Shown: piece by piece, positions 17,434 to 25,860 of the stretch | Position numbering within the stretch: position 1 is the first letter of the stretch | Layout: every line of letters begins with the position of its first letter | NCBI RefSeq assembly: GCF_014652515.1 | Contig: NZ_BMYY01000013.1 | Location: forward strand, 42,113 to 106,112 | Length of the DNA: 64,000 nt | Reading direction: 5' to 3' | Source: Bacterioplanes sanyensis | GTDB lineage: Bacteria > Pseudomonadota > Gammaproteobacteria > Pseudomonadales > Oceanobacteraceae | Position numbers and translations under genes: made by a program | The notes under the pieces: generated by a model | Database searches by the model: none | Told to the model about the DNA's origin: nothing | Seen by the model: the letters and a program-made list of their open reading frames with translations, nothing else

Positions 17434-17897
17434 GCAGCAAACAGCAACAGCGCATTGGCGTGGTGCTCGCTCATATTGAGCAGCACCTGGATGGCAACCT
17501 GACACTCACCGGGCTGGCCGATGTCGCCGGTTGCAGTCGCTGGCAATTGCAGCGTGCCTTTGCCGAGCTGAACATTGCCTTGGCCAGTTACGTGCGCCAG
17601 CGACGTTTAAGCCGGGCCACCTGGTTATTGGTGCACAGTGAGCAGCGGCAGATCGATATTGCCAAAGCCTGTGGCTTTGAATCGGATATTCAGTTTCATC
17701 GTGTGTTTAAGCAATATCTGCAGATGACGCCCGGTGCCTATCGCCGCCGCGGCGTCTGGCAAGATGACTGGCCAGCTTTGGCATTCACCGACCTTAACCA
17801 GTGCTGGCTGCCATCAGCCGCCCGATCTCAAGCTGAGACCGGGCCTTGGCCACTCGCCATCGCTGATGGCGGGTTTAGCGCAGCTGCTGCCAGATAA
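17412..17897 (+). CDS. AraC-family regulator (short, MarA/SoxS-like)
   Basis: A 161-aa protein. Residues 10-112 are an AraC DNA-binding domain with two helix-turn-helix motifs (LTGLADVAGCSRWQLQRAF; IDIAKACGFESDIQFHRVFK). There is no ligand domain; a 45-residue tail follows. The start overlaps the membrane protein by 22 bp and has AAGGAG upstream. As the last gene of the siderophore operon it may regulate siderophore or receptor genes, as PchR-like regulators do, though without their sensor domain. Its 3' end overlaps the convergent M66 gene by 23 bp. Confidence 0.85.
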   Translation: MALAGRLSSKQQQRIGVVLAHIEQHLDGNLTLTGLADVAGCSRWQLQRAFAELNIALASYVRQRRLSRATWLLVHSEQRQIDIAKACGFESDIQFHRVFKQYLQMTPGAYRRRGVWQDDWPALAFTDLNQCWLPSAARSQAETGPWPLAIADGGFSAAAAR

Positions 17898-20800
17898 ACT
17901 GCAGCGCGTCGGCTTCGAGCCAGGCCAGCCAGGCCTGGTCAGTGGCCACCACACCCTGCCAGCGCTGGTTAGAACCACCGTGGCAACCATAAGGAATCAG
18001 CTGCTGGCTGCTGCGGGCGTAATCTAGGCATTGGCCCGAGACCTGATTGCGCAATTGCTCATCCTCATAGTGCCATTGCTGCGCTGGCTCGTTGAGCTGG
18101 CACTCGGCCACGATGATTTGCCCCGCAGCAGGCTGCAAGCACAACCACGGCTGTTGCCGTGGATGCAAACGACCGCGCGCATCCAGCAGCCACTGGGTGT
18201 GTGGTTGGCCGTCGTCCAAGCTGGGGAGCTGCACCGCAGCGCCGCTGTTGGCATTGTCTGCCACGGCAAAATAGCGCCCTTGGCCGCTGATCACCGCGCC
18301 CGTTACGTCGGCAATGGCTTGGCTAGCCAAACCCGTAACCTTCAAATGATGGCGCAGATGGCCTGCCGTCAACTCAACCGCCTGGTTGCTGGCTTGGTGA
18401 TAGCCCAACAACTGTGCCACGCCGTTGGCGGCTTGTTGCAGCGTCAAAATCGCAGCCAGGCGCTCACGGCTGCTGGCAGACAAGGCCGCTAACAACGCCT
18501 CTTGCTCATAGCTTTGTACCAATAGCGCCAATTCGCTCGGCAGCGCCACGCTGTCTGCGGGCAACGCCGCCAGTTGCTGATCTATCTGCTGCCACTCGCG
18601 CTGGCGCAAAGCATCAAAGCCATGGGCCTGGCCCACCTGTGCCAATGGCGGCAGCTCGGGTACCGCAGCGCTAAAGTCGGTGCGGGTCAGCTCAGTGACC
18701 TGACCGGCGCGGCGACAATTCAAACTGGCCGCCGTCGGACGCACAGCCGCGCTTAAGTTCACATGCAACTGATTAACCGTATCGGCGTGATGGCGCTCGG
18801 TGGCTACGGCAATGCGCTGCTCACCACCTGCATGCTGCACGGTGAGCCAGCATTGATCGCCGCTGGCAGCGGGCTCGGCCCAATCAAAAACATTGCCGTA
18901 GTTGCCGTGCAGCAGTGGGTAAATGACCGCATTATCACTGTCTGGATCATAAGCACCAATAATGGTCACGACGTTAACGCCCACCTGACTGGGCACCGGG
19001 CGGTTATCGTTAAACTCAACAAACTGGCCCTGACTGGTATCCCAGCGTTTATAACCACTGACAAACTGGGTATCCGCCAGCGGGAAGCGTTCTAAATCGT
19101 TTTGAATGATGCGTGCCGTGTAACCTGTGTAGTGGGTGTAGCGCGACAGTGGTGAGGCGTCACGCCCACCCGACATAGCATCGCTATTAAAGCTGAACTC
19201 ACCATTCGCGCCCACTTCCGTCAGGCTACTGCGCAGGCGCTGACGGTGAGCGATATAGCCCCAACCACTGTCGGCATGGTGCACCGCCCAGCGACCATCT
19301 TCGGTTAACGACTGGCCCGGATAATGGCCCAGACCATAAGCATGGCCCCACTCATGACTGGCCTCATTACCGGCGCTGCTGTACAAAGTGCCAATGCCAT
19401 TGCCACCGCTGAGGCCGTGCTTCACCATTCCGTTTTGATAATGACCACGAGCGTGGTGGTTAGTGATTTGCTTGATCACATGCGGATGGCTCTGGCGCAT
19501 GTGATGGCTGCTATAGCCGAAGTTGGCCATATTAATGCCGACACTGATCTGCGATTTGGCCACGTTTTCGCGCATATCACCGCTGTAAACGCCACCTTCA
19601 TCGGCGCTGACATCGTCGTACACAGTGCCATCGGCGATCATGACCCGCTCTAGCTGCACATCGGCGTAGTTGGCCATCACTAACTCAGAAACCGGCAAGG
19701 TTTGGAAGTAGTCCGTCGCCGCCAGCAGCGGATCGCGACTGATAAAATGCCCCTCGTTGTCTGCAGGTGGTTCGGCCAGCAAGCCGACGCGAATGGTTTG
19801 AAGTACCAAGCGCGTAGCACGGCCGATGTCGATATCCGCCGCCAACAAGGAGCCACTGCGCTCGCCCTGGCGCACATTTAACGCCATGCCATTGCGCACA
19901 TGCTGCCAAGGAATGCGCGCCCACCAAGCCTGCTTGGAGTACGCCACCTGATCGGCGGCGATGTCACTGGCCGGTAGGGTACTGGGGTGATTCAAGTTCA
20001 GGGTATCCACCAGCTCACCGTTCACCAGCAGCTCGGCGCTGATACCCTGCTCGCTGGCTTGATGCGGCAATACCAACAGCAAGGCTTCGCGCTGGGCCAC
20101 CAACCTGGGCATGTAGCGGCTTTGGCGCTCATCGGCCTCATTGCGCTGATAGTTGCCATTAGGCGCCACACTGTGGGATTGCACAAACTGCACTTCGGCG
20201 GCCAAATCGCCGCTTAAATCATTGCGTAAGGTGCGTGCTTGGCCATCATAGTTGAGTTGATAAAAATCGATTTTATCGCTGCCTTGATACGCCTCACCAG
20301 CAACGACGGTTAGCTCGCCCTTAAAACGGCTTTGCTGCTCGCCATCATCGAGTTTCAGTGCAATGGCATATTGCCCTGGTTCGGCTGCCATGCCCGTCAA
20401 GGTGCCGGTATTGGCATCCAGCGCTAACCAGCTCGGCAATTCCACTGCTGTGAAACGGGCGTTAGCTGAATGCTCGCCAAAATCTGGTTGAAAGACATAG
20501 CCCGCCTGGCTGACGGCCTTGGCCAGGGTCATCTCTATTACGGGTGCTTCAGCACTGTCGTCCTGGTTGCCATCGCCTTCGTCATTGCCATCGCCTTCGT
20601 CGCTGCCATCGTCTTCGGTGCCGCCTTCATCAGTGTCATTACCCGAGCCTTCATCGCTGGTATCGCCACTGTCATCGGTACTTCCATCATCGGTACTTCC
20701 ATCACCAGTACCGTCACCATCCTCCTGACCAGTATCAGAGTCATCCGAGGTCGAGCCCCCGTCCTCTGGGCCAGGATCTGGGGTGCCACCGTTATCTTCG

Positions 20801-20988
20801 CCGGGATCACTGCCACCGTCTTGATCGCCATCGGTATTGGAATCACCTTGATCTGGCGTTGGCGTTTGTGTGCCACCGCTGGCATCGCCCGTCGAATCTT
20901 CGCCGCCGCGGCCATCGTCACCGCTGCCACCACAAGCGGTTAATAATGCACTGGCGAACAACAGCGCCAACATAGAAGGTGATTGCAT
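17875..20988 (-). CDS. M66-family (StcE/TagA-like) zinc metalloprotease lipoprotein
   Basis: A 1037-aa protein. I prefer the ATG at 20988 because GAGG lies 7 nt upstream; the ATG at 20994 is too close to it. A lipoprotein signal ends LLTACGG. Residues about 22-148 are an acidic Asp/Gly/Thr/Ser linker, about 152-232 an Ig-like putative-binding domain, and the catalytic part holds HEWGHAYGLGH (H545, E546, H549, H555), the HExxHxxGxxH zinc motif of M66 mucinase-type proteases. The C-terminus has a ricin-type beta-trefoil-like repeat (QCLDY, NQRWQ), probably sugar-binding. It likely degrades surface glycoproteins. Confidence 0.88.
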   Translation of the reverse strand: MQSPSMLALLFASALLTACGGSGDDGRGGEDSTGDASGGTQTPTPDQGDSNTDGDQDGGSDPGEDNGGTPDPGPEDGGSTSDDSDTGQEDGDGTGDGSTDDGSTDDSGDTSDEGSGNDTDEGGTEDDGSDEGDGNDEGDGNQDDSAEAPVIEMTLAKAVSQAGYVFQPDFGEHSANARFTAVELPSWLALDANTGTLTGMAAEPGQYAIALKLDDGEQQSRFKGELTVVAGEAYQGSDKIDFYQLNYDGQARTLRNDLSGDLAAEVQFVQSHSVAPNGNYQRNEADERQSRYMPRLVAQREALLLVLPHQASEQGISAELLVNGELVDTLNLNHPSTLPASDIAADQVAYSKQAWWARIPWQHVRNGMALNVRQGERSGSLLAADIDIGRATRLVLQTIRVGLLAEPPADNEGHFISRDPLLAATDYFQTLPVSELVMANYADVQLERVMIADGTVYDDVSADEGGVYSGDMRENVAKSQISVGINMANFGYSSHHMRQSHPHVIKQITNHHARGHYQNGMVKHGLSGGNGIGTLYSSAGNEASHEWGHAYGLGHYPGQSLTEDGRWAVHHADSGWGYIAHRQRLRSSLTEVGANGEFSFNSDAMSGGRDASPLSRYTHYTGYTARIIQNDLERFPLADTQFVSGYKRWDTSQGQFVEFNDNRPVPSQVGVNVVTIIGAYDPDSDNAVIYPLLHGNYGNVFDWAEPAASGDQCWLTVQHAGGEQRIAVATERHHADTVNQLHVNLSAAVRPTAASLNCRRAGQVTELTRTDFSAAVPELPPLAQVGQAHGFDALRQREWQQIDQQLAALPADSVALPSELALLVQSYEQEALLAALSASSRERLAAILTLQQAANGVAQLLGYHQASNQAVELTAGHLRHHLKVTGLASQAIADVTGAVISGQGRYFAVADNANSGAAVQLPSLDDGQPHTQWLLDARGRLHPRQQPWLCLQPAAGQIIVAECQLNEPAQQWHYEDEQLRNQVSGQCLDYARSSQQLIPYGCHGGSNQRWQGVVATDQAWLAWLEADALQFIWQQLR

Positions 20989-21165
20989 AACCATGCCTCA
21001 TCGCAATGTGTTGAGGCAGGCATTGTCAGTCAGTCGCAACGGAACTCAAGCTTTCAGCCGAGCAGGTGTTAGAAACTGTGAGCTGTTTCAGCAGCAACCA
21101 CGGGTTTTAAGAAGCGGCTCACAGAGTGCTAATATGCCGACCCCTGATTCACTGCCGTGAAGCTT

Positions 21166-24100
21166 ATGCCCATGCCCCAATTCACCCGCCAGCATATCGA
21201 GGCCATGGCCTCTGCTGCGACCTTTCAGCGCGGCGAGCGCTACTTTCAACAGCAGCGTGTCAAAAGCTTTCGGCCGCTGTCTGAGGACGAAGTCATGGCC
21301 GATATTGAGGGCACACAGCGCTATCAAACACTACTGCGCTGGTACCGTGGTCGGCTGGAATCCGTATGCAGCTGCCCAGTGCAACATAACTGCAAGCACG
21401 CCATCGCCTTAGCATTGACCTGGCTTGAACAAGACGTAGACCCTCTGCTGCAAGGCCTGCCTCGCGAGCTAGAGCAGTGGTTGAGTAAGGCACCGACGGA
21501 GCGATCCAGTGCGCCGCTGGCCTCTGGCCGCGACCATATTCTCTATAGCTTTACCCAAGTTCATGGGCAGGTACGGTTAGAGGTATATAAAGGCTATTTA
21601 AAGAAAAACGGCGAATGGAGCCGCATTAAGCGCTACACCCCCAGTCACCTGAGTGACTATATGCATCCGGAGTTTCTGGCACCTGAAGACATTGATGCCC
21701 TGCGGCTGCTGCAAGCCACATCAAGATCGCAACTCATACTGCAAACCCCTAACGATTATCTGGCGCTGCAAATTCTGTTGCCGACTGGGCGCTTGCGCTA
21801 TAGCAATCAGCCGGTCGTGTCTGGCCCAAGCCGGACGCTGGACTGGCACTGGCAACAACAAGCGCAAACCTATCAGCTGCAGGCAGAGGTCAGCGGCTGC
21901 GACGATTTCTGGCTGATTGCCACCGAACCGCCGTATTATCTGGATTTGCAAAACGGCCAGCTGGGGCTGCTGCAATCGTCATTTAACCCAGCGCAAGTCC
22001 GCCACCTGCAGCAAATGCCCGCCATGACCGCCGAGCAACTACAACAGGCCATCATACCCATGCGACGTCATTACCACCGCGATCAGCTTTCCCTACCCAT
22101 CGATGAACCCGAGCTGAACCACTGCAATACGCCAGAGCCGTGCTTAACGCTGACCAGCCATGCCTGGGGCGACGAAAGCTACCAGCCTGGGGCACGTTTG
22201 ACCTTTATTTATGCTGGCCAAGAATTCCCATCTTGGCAGCACACTGGCAGCGGCCAAAGCTGGCACTCGCATGAAGGCGAGCAATGGTGCATTCAGCGCG
22301 ATTACGATCGGGAAGATGAGCTTGCCGACGAGCTAATACACCTCGGACTCTTCACCTTCGACGGCGAAGTATGGCTGGCCCAGGCGCATGACCTACACGC
22401 TGAGCTGGCCATGTGGCAGCAGTTTATCGCCGACAGCGTGCCGCAGTTACAGCAACAAGGCTGGCATATTCGCGGTCTCGACGATATGAACACCACCCCG
22501 ATTCAGGTCACTCCCAAGGTCACTCTGCGCGATGACGACGGCCACTGGTTTGACTTTGCCCTATCGTTGCCGGTGGGCGATGAGTTGTTTTTGGATACCC
22601 AGCAAGCCATCGATATTTGGCTCGAACAAGGCCAGCCCGAGCAACTGCTGGTGCCCACCGACGATGGCCTGGTGCAAATCGACGCCAGCCCACTGCAACA
22701 ACTGGCCCAGCTCATCACCGAACTGCACAGCAGCAAGCAGCTCAACCAGATCAACCGCTTGCCAGCGTTTCAACTGAGCCGCATGAGCGACCTGCCCGAG
22801 CTGGACGAACGCCAGGCTCCGCAAGCACAAAAACTGCGTCAACAGCTGCAGGACTTTAACGGCATCGAGCAACATGGCCCAGTGCAGGGCCTACACGCCA
22901 CCCTGCGCCCCTACCAGCAAGAAGGGCTCGACTGGCTGCTGTTTTTGCGCCGCTACCAGTTTGGCGGCATTCTTGCCGACGACATGGGGCTGGGCAAAAC
23001 CCTGCAAACACTGGCGCTGATTCAAGCACTGAAAAATCGCGGCGAGCTGGACAAGCCCGCCCTGATTGTTGCCCCCACCAGTTTGATGAGCAACTGGCAG
23101 CACGAAGCCAGCCGCTTTACCCCAGAACTCAAAGTCACCCTGATTCATGGCCCGGAGCGCGACGACGCTTTTGGCCACATCAAAGACAGCGATCTGGTAC
23201 TCACCAGCTACCCATTGCTGGTACGCGATGCAGCGCGCTACCGCAAACGCCGCTTTAGCCTGCTGATTTTGGACGAAGCCCAGAACATCAAAAACCCACT
23301 CACCAAAACCGCCAAGCAAGTACGCCAGCTGCAATGTGATACTCGTCTGTGCCTCAGTGGTACGCCGCTGGAAAACCACCTCGGTGAACTGTGGGCCTTG
23401 ATGGATGTTGCCCTGCCTGGCCTGTTGGGCGGGCGCAAATCGTTTCAGCAGTACTACCGCACCCCCATTGAAAAACACAGCAACTCCCAGCGTCAGCAAG
23501 AATTAGCCAAACTGGTCGCCCCCTTTATGCTGCGTCGCACCAAAGAAGAAGTGGTAAGTGAACTGCCAGCGAAAACCGAAATCGTGCAATACGTCGAACT
23601 GGGCGGTCAGCAACGCACCCTGTACGAAAGCATTCGCATGAGCATGCAAAAGCGCATGCAAGAGCTGATCGCCAGCCAAGGCATGGAGCGCAGCCATATT
23701 CAGTTTCTCGACGCCCTACTCAAGCTGCGTCAGGCTTGTATTTCTCCGGCTTTGGTTAAGCTCGACCAGGCCGCCAAGGTCAAGGAGTGCGCAAAATTTG
23801 AATGGCTGCAACAGCAACTGCCGCAACTGTTAGAAGAAGGCCGCAACATACTTATCTTCTCGCAGTTCACTCAGGTGCTGGGGCTGATCGAAAGCCAACT
23901 CAAACAGCAGCAAATTACCTACAGCAAGCTCACCGGCCAAACACGCAAGCGCCAGCAAGCCATTGAGCGCTTTCAAAGCGGTGACGCGCGCGTCTTTTTA
24001 ATCAGCCTCAAAGCCGGTGGCAGCGGCCTGAACCTGACCGCCGCCGACGTGGTGGTTCACATGGACCCTTGGTGGAACCCAGCGGTCGAAAACCAAGCGA

Positions 24101-24294
24101 CCGACCGCGCCCACCGCATCGGCCAAGACAAACCCGTGTTCGTCTACAAGCTGGTCGCCAGCGACACCGTCGAAGAGCGCATCCAACAAATGCAGCGCGA
24201 TAAACAAGCCCTGGCCGATCAACTGTTCGACCACAGCAACGCCGCCGGCCTGCCGCAAAACAGCGAGCAGCTGCTGGCCCTGCTGGCGCCTTAA
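21166..24294 (+). CDS. SNF2-family DEAD/DEAH helicase with N-terminal SWIM zinc finger
   Basis: About 1042 aa; starts at 21157 (GTG), 21166 and 21172 are all possible, with no clear ribosome site. A SWIM finger (CSCPVQHNCKH, CxCx(n)CxH) lies near residue 70. Bacterial SNF2 domains follow a variable middle: Walker A ADDMGLGKT (about 605-612), DEAQNIKN, then in the second RecA lobe SLKAGGSGLNLTAADVVVHMDPWWNP and RAHRIGQ. These are ATP-driven double-stranded DNA translocases, probably acting in transcription recycling or DNA repair. It stands alone, and I see no defence-system partner next to it. Confidence 0.88.
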   Translation: MPMPQFTRQHIEAMASAATFQRGERYFQQQRVKSFRPLSEDEVMADIEGTQRYQTLLRWYRGRLESVCSCPVQHNCKHAIALALTWLEQDVDPLLQGLPRELEQWLSKAPTERSSAPLASGRDHILYSFTQVHGQVRLEVYKGYLKKNGEWSRIKRYTPSHLSDYMHPEFLAPEDIDALRLLQATSRSQLILQTPNDYLALQILLPTGRLRYSNQPVVSGPSRTLDWHWQQQAQTYQLQAEVSGCDDFWLIATEPPYYLDLQNGQLGLLQSSFNPAQVRHLQQMPAMTAEQLQQAIIPMRRHYHRDQLSLPIDEPELNHCNTPEPCLTLTSHAWGDESYQPGARLTFIYAGQEFPSWQHTGSGQSWHSHEGEQWCIQRDYDREDELADELIHLGLFTFDGEVWLAQAHDLHAELAMWQQFIADSVPQLQQQGWHIRGLDDMNTTPIQVTPKVTLRDDDGHWFDFALSLPVGDELFLDTQQAIDIWLEQGQPEQLLVPTDDGLVQIDASPLQQLAQLITELHSSKQLNQINRLPAFQLSRMSDLPELDERQAPQAQKLRQQLQDFNGIEQHGPVQGLHATLRPYQQEGLDWLLFLRRYQFGGILADDMGLGKTLQTLALIQALKNRGELDKPALIVAPTSLMSNWQHEASRFTPELKVTLIHGPERDDAFGHIKDSDLVLTSYPLLVRDAARYRKRRFSLLILDEAQNIKNPLTKTAKQVRQLQCDTRLCLSGTPLENHLGELWALMDVALPGLLGGRKSFQQYYRTPIEKHSNSQRQQELAKLVAPFMLRRTKEEVVSELPAKTEIVQYVELGGQQRTLYESIRMSMQKRMQELIASQGMERSHIQFLDALLKLRQACISPALVKLDQAAKVKECAKFEWLQQQLPQLLEEGRNILIFSQFTQVLGLIESQLKQQQITYSKLTGQTRKRQQAIERFQSGDARVFLISLKAGGSGLNLTAADVVVHMDPWWNPAVENQATDRAHRIGQDKPVFVYKLVASDTVEERIQQMQRDKQALADQLFDHSNAAGLPQNSEQLLALLAP

Positions 24295-24377
24295 AGCCAA
24301 GGCAGCGGTGGGGTGAGTGACGATTCAGAAAAACGGCACCGGTGGATTTAAACTAACCGGCCAAAGGAAAAGGCCCT

Positions 24378-24476
24378 ATGCAAGATAACCCGGCAAGACA
24401 GCTTGCGCGCCAATACATCAGTGCGCGTCAGCAACATGCTGCGTGGCGGCAGAGCGGCGCGCTAGACCCTCAATGA
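24378..24476 (+). CDS. Possible 32-aa small protein
   Basis: ATG at 24378 preceded by AAGGAAAAGG; the frame encodes 32 mostly polar residues (starts MQDNPARQLARQY, ends SGALDPQ) and stops with TGA at 24476. It lies 83 bp after the helicase stop, and a terminator-like hairpin follows within 12 bp, which is the layout of a small last gene. I recognise no family. The remaining bases of this 405-bp gap are described in the next two entries; otherwise I see nothing. Confidence 0.35.
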   Translation: MQDNPARQLARQYISARQQHAAWRQSGALDPQ

Positions 24477-24487
24477 CTAAGTGGCTC

Positions 24488-24531
24488 TGTCGCCAACAAG
24501 CGACATTCACGACACTCTTATGTCGCTTTTT
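24488..24531 (+). terminator. Terminator-like hairpin with an alternative upstream pairing
   Basis: GCGACAT (24500-24506) pairs with ATGTCGC (24520-24526), and five T residues follow at 24527-24531. TGTCGC at 24488-24493 can instead pair with the GCGACA of the first arm. It probably ends transcription of the helicase and small-ORF unit before the catabolic operon. Confidence 0.55.
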
Positions 24532-24570
24532 ATCAAGCTCACACCCCCCTATTTTTACGGCAATATTGAT

Positions 24571-24598
24571 TTATTACGACAGATGTATGCCGTAATAA
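24571..24598. promoter_or_regulatory. 28-bp inverted repeat, candidate operator of the Rieske catabolic operon
   Basis: TTATTACG (24571-24578) and CGTAATAA (24591-24598) are perfect inverted arms with a 12-bp centre, about 100 bp before the first ATG. The size and position suit a dimeric regulator, possibly the GlxA-type protein at the operon end, although AraC-family sites are often direct repeats. Confidence 0.4.
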
Positions 24599-24699
24599 GT
24601 CAAAACCACACAAAAATTAATGTCGTTTAGCCTCAATTACCGCCGTCATCTCCTCCCTATACTGCGGCCCTCGCAACCAAGGCATGATGAGGTAATACA

Positions 24700-25848
24700 A
24701 TGCATAACAAGCAGACTCCCTGGCATGCCCAGGACCCAGAACAAGCGCTGACCCTGCCATCACGTTATTTTTTTGACAAAGATATTTTTGCGCAAGAACA
24801 GCAAGAGATATTCATGAAAGCCTGGCACTTTGGCTGCCATGTTAATGAGTTGAGCGAGCCCGGCGCTTACGTTGTACGGGATATTTTTGACCAAAGCGTT
24901 ATTTTAATGCGCGATAAAGACGGCGAAATTAATGCCTTTCATAATGTTTGCCAGCATCGCGGCAACCGCCTGTTGACCGAAACCCGCGGTGTACAAAAAG
25001 GCACCATTCGCTGTCTGTATCACTCTTGGTGCTACGCCCATAATGGCGATTTGCGTGCAGCCCCGCGCAGCCAAAATATCAAAGCATTTAATGTCGACGA
25101 CTTTCATATCCCTAAGGTGCGTTTACAGGTATTTGCTGGCAGCGTTTATTTTAATTTTGACGCCGATGCAGAGGATATGAACACCCTGTTCCCGGGTGCC
25201 GAGGATGCTATTCGGGCGGCAATTCCGAAGCTCGACGACATGCGACTGGTGCAGGAAGACGACGTTATCGTACCGGCTAACTGGAAAGTGATTATGGATA
25301 ACTCCATTGAAGGTTATCACTTTCAATTATCCGGCCCGCACCACATCGACTTGGCCTCATTAATTAATTTCTCTGACTACAAGCTGCGCTGCTTCGACAA
25401 CTGGTGGACATACGGCGCACCGCCAAACTTTGATGCCAAAGAAGCCTACGGCGTGGCGCTCGACCGCCAAGCAGAAGAAGGGGATGGCTTCTTTAATATC
25501 GGTTTATTCCCCCACAATACTTTTTATCAGTTCCCGTTCTCGCAGTGCATGGGAACCTTCATGATGATTCCGCTGGATGCTGAGCGCACCATCTTGCGCT
25601 TTGGCTACTACAGCCCCTACGAACAATTGCCAGAAGTCACTCAAGCCAGCATTCAATGGATGAATGAAGACCTAGGGCCGGAGGATATTGACCTCAACAT
25701 CACGGTTCAAAAAGGCCTGCATTCACTCGGTTATGACCAAGGTCGCTACATGATTGATGCCGCTCGCAGCAATGAAAGCGAGCACCTAGTGCTGCATTTC
25801 CACCGGCTGGTCTATCAAGCGCTGCACGGCCAGTCAGCGACGGATTAA
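24700..25848 (+). CDS. Rieske nonhaem-iron oxygenase, alpha subunit (quaternary-ammonium type)
   Basis: A 382-aa protein. The Rieske cluster is C84-x-H86 ... C105-x2-H108. The catalytic-iron region reads DNSIEGYHF with His207 and a second His at 214 or 215. The bridging position three residues before His207 is Glu204 instead of the usual Asp, a feature known from carnitine oxygenase CntA. The N-terminus (LPSRYFFDKDIFAQEQQEIFMKAW) also resembles that group. Such enzymes oxidise or demethylate quaternary ammonium compounds such as carnitine, glycine betaine or stachydrine. It heads a six-gene unit that includes its probable reductase at 27538. The substrate is not settled. Confidence 0.82.
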   Translation: MHNKQTPWHAQDPEQALTLPSRYFFDKDIFAQEQQEIFMKAWHFGCHVNELSEPGAYVVRDIFDQSVILMRDKDGEINAFHNVCQHRGNRLLTETRGVQKGTIRCLYHSWCYAHNGDLRAAPRSQNIKAFNVDDFHIPKVRLQVFAGSVYFNFDADAEDMNTLFPGAEDAIRAAIPKLDDMRLVQEDDVIVPANWKVIMDNSIEGYHFQLSGPHHIDLASLINFSDYKLRCFDNWWTYGAPPNFDAKEAYGVALDRQAEEGDGFFNIGLFPHNTFYQFPFSQCMGTFMMIPLDAERTILRFGYYSPYEQLPEVTQASIQWMNEDLGPEDIDLNITVQKGLHSLGYDQGRYMIDAARSNESEHLVLHFHRLVYQALHGQSATD

Positions 25849-25860
25849 CAGGAGAACCGC

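Noticed and set aside
20519..20975. Several long antisense frames opposite the acidic linker of the M66 protein
   Set aside because: They are mirror effects of the repetitive Asp/Gly/Ser codons; the lipoprotein frame explains the region.
21166..24294. SNF2 helicase as part of a phage defence system
   Set aside because: No nuclease, methylase or other defence gene adjoins it, and the SWIM/SNF2 layout matches a widespread stand-alone housekeeping-type helicase.
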